NCBI GenBank assembly: GCA_964402995.1
Contig: CAYOEA010000008.1
Location: forward strand, 1-64,000
Length of the DNA: 64,000 nt
Direction: 5' to 3'
DNA from: GCA-2686295 sp964402995
GTDB taxonomy: Archaea > Nanobdellota > Nanobdellia > Woesearchaeales > GCA-2686295
Below are positions 1 through 8,290 of the stretch, piece by piece; within the stretch, counting starts at the first letter, position 1; every line of letters starts with the position of its first letter. The notes under the pieces were generated by a model that made no database searches, had not been told where the DNA came from, and saw only the letters and a program-made list of their open reading frames with translations. Position numbers and translations under genes: made by a program.

Positions 1-38
1 GCTTAGTATCTTTAAATCATAAATGGAGAATTAATTAA

Positions 39-1886
39 TTATTTTAATAATTTTATTAACTTTTTAAATTGTTTTCCAATACTGCTAGTTATTATATAAA
101 ATGGATATATAATTGATCCTTTGAATTGTTTAATTATTATCAATTGTATTTCTATAACTTTTTTTAGATTATTAATTGTGAAAATGTTTTCTGATAACTC
201 AATACTTTTTTCATTTATTATTTGTCTTTTTTCATTTATTATTTGTCTTTTATCATTTATTACTTGTTCTTTTTCATTTATTATTTGTTTTTTCTCATTT
301 ATTACTTGTTCTTTTTCATTTATTATTTGTTCTTTTCCATTTATTATTTGTTCTTTTTCATTTATTACTTGTTCTTGTCCATTTATTCGTTGTTCTTGTT
401 CATTTATTCGTTGTTCTTGTTCATTTATTATTTGTTCTTTTTCATTTATTACTTGTTCTTTTTCATTTATTATTTGTTCTCGTCCATTTATTCGTTGTTC
501 TTGTTCATTTATTATTTGTTCTTTTTCATTTATTATTTGTTCTTTTCCATTTATTATTTGTCTTTTATCATTTATTCGTTGTTCTTTTTCATGTATTATT
601 TGTTTTTTCCCTTCTAAATTTTCTTCTAATTCATTTAAGACTAAATTTTTGTCTTCAATAATTTTATAAGGTGAAAATTTCGTTTTATATTCTTTTAATT
701 TAAGTTTATTACATACTTCATTTAATTCTTCTGTTAGAATATCCCACGAGTATTCTTTTAAAATATTTTTTTGTTCTTTTGAAACTCGTTTTTTTAATTC
801 TTCATCATCAATTACTTTAAGAATTGCTTCTTTTACATCATTAATATTTCCTGGATTAATAGTTATACCAATATTTTTTTGATTAATCTTTTCTGCTAGA
901 ACATCTCCTTTTGTTGTTATAATAGGAATTCCAAAACCAATTGCATCAATTGTTCTAGTTCTAAATGAGAAATCTGTTTCAAGATTTTTTTTATGCGTTA
1001 TAAGAACTGCTTCAATATCATTATACATGGCATTTTTTTCTTCTAATTTAAGCCAATCAAAAAAGAAAACTTGTTTATCTAAAACATTTATTTTCTTAGC
1101 TAAATCTTTAGCTAATTTAAAATTTTTATAAATAAAACTTTTCGGAACTAAAGGGTTATAAGATCCAACAAACACTAAAACAACATCTTTTCGTTCTTTT
1201 GAAATTTCAAATATTGCTTTAATTGCTGTTTGTGGGTCAAACCAAGGGAAAAATCCTCCAGGCCAAAGAATTATTTTTTTATTTTTTAATTTAGGTTCTT
1301 TCTTCCAAATATCTTTCTTTATTTTTTTATTTTCATTTCTATTTATTCCAAAAGGTATTGTTAAAATTATATCTTCCCCATTATTATATGGTCCAATTCT
1401 TCCAAGTGATTGTAATATTCCATAATAATACCATTTTTGTCTTTCATTTGCACAAATAAACATATCTGACTTTTCAATTAGATTCATACTTGGAATTAAG
1501 AAATCTTCTTGAAAATGTTTTGATTGATGATCAGTTATTTTGTTAAATGTGTGTGAGAAATAAATTTCAGCTTCTAACATTGTAGGAGTTGATAAGTCTG
1601 CAATTATCGGGATTTTAATATTATTCAAAAATGAAGTTTCATTACACCAAATATTAACTAAAGCAATATCAAAATCATTATTTATTGTTTTTTCAAATTT
1701 TTTAGTCCAGGGTTCAATAATCACCCCATTATCAGTTTTTAATTTTAAACCATTTTTTTCTACAACTTTTACTTTATGTCCTTTTTTTTGTAATGCTTTT
1801 GCTATTTCTAGAATTCTAATACTGGGGGCAGATGTTAATCCATTTTTTGATAATGGACTTGTTGAGAACATAATTATCTTAGACAT
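39..1886 (-). CDS. GT-B glycosyltransferase with C-terminal coiled-coil repeat tail
   Basis: A 615-residue protein. Residues ~1-400 look like a GT4/GT1-type glycosyltransferase: an N-terminal Rossmann start (KIIMFSTSPLSKNG), a second Rossmann half opening near ILWPGGFFPWFDPQTA, and an acceptor/donor-site region around FRTRTIDAIGFGIPIITTKG. It probably transfers a sugar from a nucleotide donor onto a surface glycan at the cytoplasmic membrane face. Residues ~425-560 are about 19 seven-residue units of the form INEKEQI, predicted to be a long coiled coil. The last ~50 residues are hydrophobic/basic and may bind membrane. It is the last gene of a long minus-strand run of glycan and radical SAM genes, 33 bp after the GT2 gene. 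The family is clear; the sugar is unknown. Confidence 0.8.
   Translation of the reverse strand: MSKIIMFSTSPLSKNGLTSAPSIRILEIAKALQKKGHKVKVVEKNGLKLKTDNGVIIEPWTKKFEKTINNDFDIALVNIWCNETSFLNNIKIPIIADLSTPTMLEAEIYFSHTFNKITDHQSKHFQEDFLIPSMNLIEKSDMFICANERQKWYYYGILQSLGRIGPYNNGEDIILTIPFGINRNENKKIKKDIWKKEPKLKNKKIILWPGGFFPWFDPQTAIKAIFEISKERKDVVLVFVGSYNPLVPKSFIYKNFKLAKDLAKKINVLDKQVFFFDWLKLEEKNAMYNDIEAVLITHKKNLETDFSFRTRTIDAIGFGIPIITTKGDVLAEKINQKNIGITINPGNINDVKEAILKVIDDEELKKRVSKEQKNILKEYSWDILTEELNEVCNKLKLKEYKTKFSPYKIIEDKNLVLNELEENLEGKKQIIHEKEQRINDKRQIINGKEQIINEKEQIINEQEQRINGREQIINEKEQVINEKEQIINEQEQRINEQEQRINGQEQVINEKEQIINGKEQIINEKEQVINEKKQIINEKEQVINDKRQIINEKRQIINEKSIELSENIFTINNLKKVIEIQLIIIKQFKGSIIYPFYIITSSIGKQFKKLIKLLK
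204..599 (-). repeat. 21-bp tandem repeat encoding a 7-residue coiled-coil unit
   Basis: About 18 full copies plus one partial copy of a 21-bp unit lie inside the glycosyltransferase gene, each encoding I-N-x-K/Q-E-Q-x. Units differ only at a few positions (E/G/D after N, K/Q/R before EQ), which suggests recent expansion and possible length variation that keeps frame. The opposite strand is open through the repeat only because of its composition. Confidence 0.95.
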
Positions 1887-1919
1887 TATATTCTTAAGAA
1901 ATGAATAATATTTAAAAAG

Positions 1920-2735
1920 CTATTCTCTAAATTTGAAATCTTTAGCTGTGTGGTGAAAAAATAGGCTTATATCTATAGGAATTATTTCTGGGTTAGATAG
2001 AGAGTCTTGCAACCAAAATTTCAGCATAGTATAGAAGTTTATTCCTAGTTTAAGAAATTTATTTAAGAGTGTGTTTGGCAGTCTATAATCATTTAACATA
2101 TGTCTCCAATGTCTATCAAGAACAGATTTAATATTCTCTTCTGGTTCATGTTTTACAACTGCTTCAGGTTCATAAATTATATTTTTATTATTTTCTTTTA
2201 ATCTTTGACAAATATCAACATCTTCGTAATTTGTTTTGAAAGTGTCATTATATCCATTCAAATCAAGCAAATTTTTTTTGTTACAAATAAAGTTATTTCC
2301 TGCAATATATCTTGGATTAATTACTTTTTTATTACCCCAATCTTGTTTCATATGAGAAATTCTCCACTTGTCTGCAAGATTTTGTTTTTTCTCGAGAATT
2401 TTACCACCTACTATGCTGGCTTTTTCTTTTTTTATCGTATTTGCTAATATCTTAAGCCATTGTTTATCTGCTATTGCATCACCATCAATTCCTGCAACAA
2501 ATTTATTCTTACAACTTCTAAGAGCTGTATTCCTAGCTGCAGAAATTCCTTTGTTAATTTTATGATTAATTACTTTGATTTTATGTTCTTTAGCAATAGT
2601 GGCTGTTTTATCAGTGGATCCATCATTTATAACTATTATCTCATCTGCTTTCAAGCTTTGTTCTTTTAAGCTTTGTATGCATTTATCTAGTGTTTTTTCA
2701 GAATTATAAGCTGGAATATAAATGCTTATCTTCAC
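1920..2735 (-). CDS. GT2 family glycosyltransferase
   Basis: A 271-residue GT-A enzyme. It opens with the family signature ISIYIPAYNSEKTLDKCIQS and has the nucleotide-binding VINDGSTDKT. The DxD-like metal site is at GIDGDAIAD, and the late acidic motif NYEDVDICQRL probably carries the catalytic base. A C-terminal hydrophobic stretch (FLKLGINFYTMLKFWL) may associate with the membrane. Its start overlaps the end of the upstream radical SAM gene by 4 bp (ATGA), so the two are translationally coupled. Donor and acceptor are unknown; the context suggests surface glycan assembly. Confidence 0.85.
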   Translation of the reverse strand: MKISIYIPAYNSEKTLDKCIQSLKEQSLKADEIIVINDGSTDKTATIAKEHKIKVINHKINKGISAARNTALRSCKNKFVAGIDGDAIADKQWLKILANTIKKEKASIVGGKILEKKQNLADKWRISHMKQDWGNKKVINPRYIAGNNFICNKKNLLDLNGYNDTFKTNYEDVDICQRLKENNKNIIYEPEAVVKHEPEENIKSVLDRHWRHMLNDYRLPNTLLNKFLKLGINFYTMLKFWLQDSLSNPEIIPIDISLFFHHTAKDFKFRE

Positions 2736-3946
2736 GGCATATACCTTGCAAGTTTTAATAATCTTTTTTTATTAGGGCTAAATTTTTGAAGTGATCCGTG
2801 GACATATAAATTAAAACCTAGATTATCGCAGCATTTATAGCAACCTTGTTCTTTTTGAGTATGATCGCTACCTATATTTTTAAAATAAGGATTTTTTTTA
2901 TCATAATCAATAGTGTGTTTTCTAAATGTTTCTTGTTTTTTACCAAACCATATATCTTTAAAACTATCTTTGAAAATATTTCCAATAGGAATTTTAAAAG
3001 ATTTCAAACATGAATTAACATCTCCATTCGCCATAACTCTGGCAAAAGTCCAACCTGCATAGCAAGAAGGTAATTGATCAAGTACATCTGTATCATAGTT
3101 TGCTTCTTTTGAATCGGTATTTTTCATTCTTCTAAGGAAAGTATCAAAATTCATAAAAACAAGTTTATGATTGTATTTTTTTTCTAGAATTTCAAAATTA
3201 AGTTTTTCCATTTTATTTGTGATGAATTTCATTTGATCTTTTTTCAATCTTATAGAATGTGTTAATTTAACTGTATCAACAGGTGTAAAATCAATATCAT
3301 CAACTTTATGTTTGTAAGCAAATTCAACCATTTCTTCAAATTCATGATAATTATGTGTAGTCATAACATTATAAATTCCAATTCTTGGTATTTGAGTTCC
3401 TTTTTCTTTTTTAAGTTTATTAATATAATGAATTATTTCAATCATTTTTTCAAATGTTTTTTCATTCTTATTAGGGTGTTGATCAGAATAAACTTTTGGA
3501 CTAGAAGCCCATAAACTTAAATTAATATGATCCATGCCAAGTTCAACTAATTCTTTAGCAATTCTTTTTGTAACAAGAGTAAAATTAGTACTCATATCCA
3601 AACGCATACCTTTGGATTTTACATGTTTCATAATATCAATGATTTTAGGATGCATGAATGGTTCTCCACCACCAGTAAAATAAATATCTCTAGTTCCAAG
3701 TTTGTCCAGTTCATCAATTAGTTTTATAGCTCTTTCATAAGGAATAAATTTACTTCTAGTTTCTTTATTCATAGCATATTTTCCAAGAAGAGGAGAATGA
3801 CACCAACAAGCAATACAATCATTATTGCATTCATTAGTTAAATCAATTTGAACAGTCCAGGGGCCTGTATATGCTTTCTTATTTAATATACCACAACCTA
3901 TTCTTACTTTTTGCTTAAAATTCTTATAATCGTTTATATTTTTCAT
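2732..3946 (-). CDS. Radical SAM/SPASM protein
   Basis: A 404-residue radical SAM enzyme. The [4Fe-4S] motif C-x3-C-x2-C is at C40, C44 and C47 (NECNNDCIACWCHSP), and the SAM-binding GGGEP is at ~92-96. A C-terminal Cys-rich region (SCYAGWTFARVMANGDVNSC, then CYKCCDN) is a SPASM-type auxiliary cluster domain. It belongs to the same subgroup as the next upstream gene, sharing the CxxxCxxCWxHSP context. It is coupled by a 4-bp overlap to a GT2 gene. SPASM proteins often act on peptides, but in glycan loci related proteins of unknown chemistry occur, so the substrate is left open. Confidence 0.85.
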   Translation of the reverse strand: MKNINDYKNFKQKVRIGCGILNKKAYTGPWTVQIDLTNECNNDCIACWCHSPLLGKYAMNKETRSKFIPYERAIKLIDELDKLGTRDIYFTGGGEPFMHPKIIDIMKHVKSKGMRLDMSTNFTLVTKRIAKELVELGMDHINLSLWASSPKVYSDQHPNKNEKTFEKMIEIIHYINKLKKEKGTQIPRIGIYNVMTTHNYHEFEEMVEFAYKHKVDDIDFTPVDTVKLTHSIRLKKDQMKFITNKMEKLNFEILEKKYNHKLVFMNFDTFLRRMKNTDSKEANYDTDVLDQLPSCYAGWTFARVMANGDVNSCLKSFKIPIGNIFKDSFKDIWFGKKQETFRKHTIDYDKKNPYFKNIGSDHTQKEQGCYKCCDNLGFNLYVHGSLQKFSPNKKRLLKLARYMP

Positions 3947-3963
3947 TTGATTTAATTCGCAAT

Positions 3964-5292
3964 TTATTTTCTTTTTTTTATTCTTCTAAATAAATATTCT
4001 TTTTGTATATCTGAAATTAATTTTAGTTCTTTATTATTTAATTTGTTTATTCTTTCATTCCATCTGAAATTTTCAGTATGATTATCACAACCTTGATAAC
4101 AATTTATTTTTTTAAAATATTTATGGCTCTTTTTCTCATTCTTTGCCATATTTCTGAAATAATTATAATTCTTACTAAACCATATATCTTTAAATCTTTG
4201 TTTGTTTATGTTGCCAAGAGGATGTTTATGTGCTTTACAGCAAGGTATTACATCTCCATTCGCCATTATTCTTGTATAAGTCCATCCTACATAACAAGGA
4301 ATCTTATCAATTATTTTTGAATCAATACTTTTTCCTTCTTCAAATTCTAATATTCTTTTTTTGAATATGTCAAAACCCCATAATCCTGTCTTACCTTTTT
4401 CTTTGGTAAATTGTTTATCTTTAACTTTCATTAAAAAACCATTTTTACTATTATCTTCAATTTCTTTAATTTGTTCCTTTATCTTTTTTATTTCTTTTAT
4501 TGTAAGTTTTAGATGTTCTGTAGTGTTATCAATTATTTCTATTGGAATAAATTCTACTCTGTTAACTCCTAATTCTGATGCGAGTTTTGCCATATTAACT
4601 ACATCAAGATAATTAATTTTGGATATTGTATTTAAAATTATTATTATTGGTCTATTAATCTGCTTTCTTTCCTTTGCAACAGCGTATTTAATATTATCAA
4701 TTATTTTTTCAAAGATTTTTTTACTTTGGTTTGGATGAGTTTTAATATACATTTCAGCATTTGATGCCCAAAGACTGATAAACATTTCATTAACTCTTAA
4801 ATCAATTATTTTATCTATAAGTCTCTTGCTCATAATTGTGAAATTTGTTATAAAATTACATTCCATTTCATTATTACGGATAGTCTCAATTATTTCTTCG
4901 AAATTTGGATGTATTAATGGTTCTCCTCCACCTGATAATAGAATTCTTTGTGTTCCAACTTCTTTTAGTTCATTAATTGTTTGAATTATTTTATCTCTTT
5001 TTATTTCGTCATTAACCTTTAATTTTTCTTTTTGTTCTTTAGAAAAATATGGGCTATGTAACCAACATCCAATACAACTATTATTGCATTTATTAGTTAT
5101 ATCAATTTGTACAATACTTGGACCTACAAAACAATCTTCACCTAATATTCCTGCAGTTATAGTATTATTTATCTTGAATAAAAGATTTTTTGAATAAGTA
5201 ATTTTTCTAAATAGAAATGCAATAGTCTTTTTTGCAGCGTAAAAAAACCCAAATTTATTTACATATTCAATAAATAGTTTTATTTGATTCAT
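3964..5292 (-). CDS. Radical SAM/SPASM protein
   Basis: A 442-residue protein with the radical SAM motif at C69, C73 and C76 (NKCNNSCIGCWLHSP), SAM-binding GGGEP, and a SPASM-like C-terminus (CYVGWTYTRIMANGDVIPCC and GCDNHTENF). The ~50-residue N-terminal helix-rich extension resembles the linker found inside the 832-residue fusion protein encoded at 14249-16747, as if this were the detached second half of such a fusion. It lies 17 bp from the next gene and 13 bp after the 994-residue radical SAM gene. The substrate is unknown. Confidence 0.85.
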   Translation of the reverse strand: MNQIKLFIEYVNKFGFFYAAKKTIAFLFRKITYSKNLLFKINNTITAGILGEDCFVGPSIVQIDITNKCNNSCIGCWLHSPYFSKEQKEKLKVNDEIKRDKIIQTINELKEVGTQRILLSGGGEPLIHPNFEEIIETIRNNEMECNFITNFTIMSKRLIDKIIDLRVNEMFISLWASNAEMYIKTHPNQSKKIFEKIIDNIKYAVAKERKQINRPIIIILNTISKINYLDVVNMAKLASELGVNRVEFIPIEIIDNTTEHLKLTIKEIKKIKEQIKEIEDNSKNGFLMKVKDKQFTKEKGKTGLWGFDIFKKRILEFEEGKSIDSKIIDKIPCYVGWTYTRIMANGDVIPCCKAHKHPLGNINKQRFKDIWFSKNYNYFRNMAKNEKKSHKYFKKINCYQGCDNHTENFRWNERINKLNNKELKLISDIQKEYLFRRIKKRK

Positions 5293-5305
5293 TTTTATTG
5301 TCCTT

Positions 5306-8290
5306 TTATTGTCTTTTTATTTTATTCTGAATAAACATCTTTACATGTTTAATAGTATATTTTAATCCATGTTCTTTTAAACATTTTTTAAACATTTTTA
5401 TAGGTTTATCTTGTTTAAGAAATCTTTTTTTAAATATAGTTTTAAGATCTTTATTATCTCTTATTGATTCTTCTTGACTAAAGTCTCTATTTAATGGGAT
5501 TCCTAATTTGTTAATGAATTCTTTAACTTCAAATAATCTTTTATTCCTTTCAACAAAATTATTATCTTTTGAAGTCCATTTATTATAAGCTTCTATTTTA
5601 GGTATATTAAGATTAAATTTATCAAGGTTTTCATATAAATAAGTTCCTTCAACTAATTGTAGTGTTGACAAACTATCTATTAAATCAACATATTTTTTAT
5701 TTTTTATTAAGAAATGTTTTGTTTTTTCAATATCTTCTATCTCTTCTCCAGGGAATCCAACAATAATATTAATTGCAGTGAATATATTTGCCTTATGAGT
5801 ATCTTTCAAAACTTGAGACATATCTTTAAGACTGCAATTTCTTTTCATTAATTCTAATATTTTTTTTGAACCACTTTCAATTCCATAAACAATTCTATGA
5901 CAACCAGCCTGTTTCATTTTTTTAAGAATATTAGGGGTCATTTCTTTTCTTGGTATACATTCAGCCGACCATGAAATACATAGTTTATTTTTTATAACTA
6001 AGTCACAGAACGCTTCTAAATTTTTAATATTAGAATTAAATGCAGAATCATAAAAAATAAATTTATTTAGATTATTAAAACGTACATGATATTTTATTTC
6101 TTCAAAAATATTGTTTGCATTTCTAAACCTGAAATTAGGCCATAAACGAGTTTCTTTACAGAAAACACAATTATTTATGCAGCCTCTACTAGTAATAATT
6201 CCTAAAGATTCTATGTTATATTTATCTAATCTAAATTTGTTATATTTTGGGGCTGGAAGACTGTTAATATTGAGAGTTTCTCTTTTTCTAAATTCATTCC
6301 ATTCACCATTTTTATATGTAAGCACACCTTTTATCGTGTTTATATTTTCATTTTTTTTAATTGCACTAATTATTTCTGTTAATGTTTGTTCGCCTTCTCC
6401 AACAACAAAACAATCAATAAGTTCAGGAATATTTTTAGTAAATATTCTTAAAGAATCTTTTGAGGAACAAATAGGTCCTCCAATCACTATTTTTTTTTTA
6501 GGATTTCTTTCTTTTATTCTTTTTATTATTTCAATTGTAATTCGTTCTTTTGGATCAACAACAGAAAATGCTAAGATATTTGATTTAATTTTTGAGAGTT
6601 TTTCAATTAAATTATTTATTTCTACTTCAAATAAATCAATTATGATTTTAAGTGTTTTTGAATTACTCCAAAATAAGTGATTATTAATATTCCATAATTC
6701 TTTTATCTTATTGTTTTGTCTATTATAAGTATCTATGTTAAAGTCTACTATTTCATGGCTAATATTTTTATTTTCTAAATATTCACTAATAAGAGCTAAA
6801 GATAATGAAGGGTTTTCAATACTTGAAGGAGGCAGATTTACTAAAACTACATCTTTTGCTTTCTCATTTTTATTGGAGTTTTCATTTCTAAAGAATTTTC
6901 TTAATCCAAATTTATCAATTAAATTTATTAATTCAGTGTTCATATTATGATTATCACAATAATTACAATAGTCATCAATCATCCAAACTCCATCATTGCA
7001 TTTAATATTATTATTTTTATCAAAATCTTTTGCTACTTTTCTACAATTTTTATAATGATTTGAATCCCATATATCTTTAAAACTTTCATTACCAATAACA
7101 CCCATCATTCTCATTCCACAACAAAACATGACTTCTTTATTTGGTTTAACAAAAGAAAAATTCCATCCTACTAAACAACCGTCTTTTTGCCAGCTATTTT
7201 CAGACCAGGTACCACTATTTTTTAGGTTTTTTGTTTGAAAATCAATATCTCCATTAAATATGATTCCTTCTTTATCACAAAGTTCTTTTGCTTTTATTAG
7301 TTCTTCTGATAATTTATTTGCTTGTTCATTATTAAGTTTTAAGAATTTACTAAAATCATCAACATGTAACAGTTGAAATTGTATTTCATTAAAACCCATA
7401 CTTTTTGTGAAATGAACCATTTCCTCTATTTCATGAAAATTATAATTTGTAATAACAAATAGTGCTATTAACACTGTATTATTGTTTTTTAATTTATTTT
7501 TCCAACTTGATAAATTTGTTAAATTCTTTTTAATAATTTTAAATTTATTTTTTCCAAGTTTTGGATGAATTTTAGTATATTCTTCACATGAAGCAGCCGA
7601 TATACTAACAATTATTCTATCAACTTTTTCTTTAATTAGAACCTTAGATGTTTTATCAGTTAAAAGACTACCATTAGTTGATAAATTTATTTTTAACTTT
7701 TTATTCTTAGCTTCTTTTACAACGTCTATAAAATTTTTATGAAGTGTTGGTTCGCCACCTCCAACAAGAATTAATTCTTCAACTTTTAATTCTTTTAATT
7801 CTTTTAATATATCTTTTACAGTTTCAAAATCAATATCTTCATATTTTTTACTCTCTTTTTCTTCTTTAGGAATTAAAGGGGAATGGCCTCTACAATATAA
7901 ACAGTCTAGATTGCATCTATCTGTTAAGTCAATTAAAACTCTTTTTGGTCCAATAAATGCTTTGTTACAAATAACACTAAAGACTCTTAATAAATCGTTC
8001 TCATTTCCTTTTTTATTTTGATATTCTTCAACTAATTCAAGAAGTTCTATTTCAGGAATTAGTCTTAAATTATGTTTTTGAAACAGTGTATTAATAGATT
8101 GTAAATATTTTAGTAATCTATTATGAATATTCTTTCTTGGTATAACAGAAAATTCAGAAATTTTTTTAATTTTAATATCAGAATCTTTAATATGATTTTT
8201 AATTAAATCATTAACACTATGAAAATCATATTTTGTTATTTTAATGATTTGTTTCTTAGTTTTATTATTTGATTTTATTTTTTGTATCAT
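5306..8290 (-). CDS. Bimodular radical SAM protein (SPASM module, then B12-binding-type module)
   Basis: A 994-residue fusion. The N-terminal module has the cluster motif at C126, C130 and C133 (DRCNLDCLYCRGHSP), then GGGEP and a SPASM-like region with CGMRMMG and CNYCDNH. A second module begins near residue 485 with a B12-binding-like fold (DVVLVNLPPSS; VIGGPICSS) and has its own radical SAM motif at C704, C708 and C711 (RGCINNCVFCKETR), followed by GIESGS and a VGFPGE signature typical of B12-binding radical SAM enzymes. The C-terminus ends in KCLKEHGLKYTIK, a motif shared with the middle of the 832-residue protein. Its start overlaps the upstream gene by 26 bp. Module order is the reverse of the two other fusions here. 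Confidence 0.85.
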   Translation of the reverse strand: MIQKIKSNNKTKKQIIKITKYDFHSVNDLIKNHIKDSDIKIKKISEFSVIPRKNIHNRLLKYLQSINTLFQKHNLRLIPEIELLELVEEYQNKKGNENDLLRVFSVICNKAFIGPKRVLIDLTDRCNLDCLYCRGHSPLIPKEEKESKKYEDIDFETVKDILKELKELKVEELILVGGGEPTLHKNFIDVVKEAKNKKLKINLSTNGSLLTDKTSKVLIKEKVDRIIVSISAASCEEYTKIHPKLGKNKFKIIKKNLTNLSSWKNKLKNNNTVLIALFVITNYNFHEIEEMVHFTKSMGFNEIQFQLLHVDDFSKFLKLNNEQANKLSEELIKAKELCDKEGIIFNGDIDFQTKNLKNSGTWSENSWQKDGCLVGWNFSFVKPNKEVMFCCGMRMMGVIGNESFKDIWDSNHYKNCRKVAKDFDKNNNIKCNDGVWMIDDYCNYCDNHNMNTELINLIDKFGLRKFFRNENSNKNEKAKDVVLVNLPPSSIENPSLSLALISEYLENKNISHEIVDFNIDTYNRQNNKIKELWNINNHLFWSNSKTLKIIIDLFEVEINNLIEKLSKIKSNILAFSVVDPKERITIEIIKRIKERNPKKKIVIGGPICSSKDSLRIFTKNIPELIDCFVVGEGEQTLTEIISAIKKNENINTIKGVLTYKNGEWNEFRKRETLNINSLPAPKYNKFRLDKYNIESLGIITSRGCINNCVFCKETRLWPNFRFRNANNIFEEIKYHVRFNNLNKFIFYDSAFNSNIKNLEAFCDLVIKNKLCISWSAECIPRKEMTPNILKKMKQAGCHRIVYGIESGSKKILELMKRNCSLKDMSQVLKDTHKANIFTAINIIVGFPGEEIEDIEKTKHFLIKNKKYVDLIDSLSTLQLVEGTYLYENLDKFNLNIPKIEAYNKWTSKDNNFVERNKRLFEVKEFINKLGIPLNRDFSQEESIRDNKDLKTIFKKRFLKQDKPIKMFKKCLKEHGLKYTIKHVKMFIQNKIKRQ

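Noticed and set aside
121..669. Long plus-strand open frames of Phe/Ser/Ile/Cys repeats
   Set aside because: They are the reverse strand of the coiled-coil repeat in the glycosyltransferase gene; two plus frames are open at once, as expected from a stop-poor repeat.
6111..6680. 189-residue plus-strand frame
   Set aside because: It is antisense to the second radical SAM module of the 994-residue protein and shows no domain or start signal.
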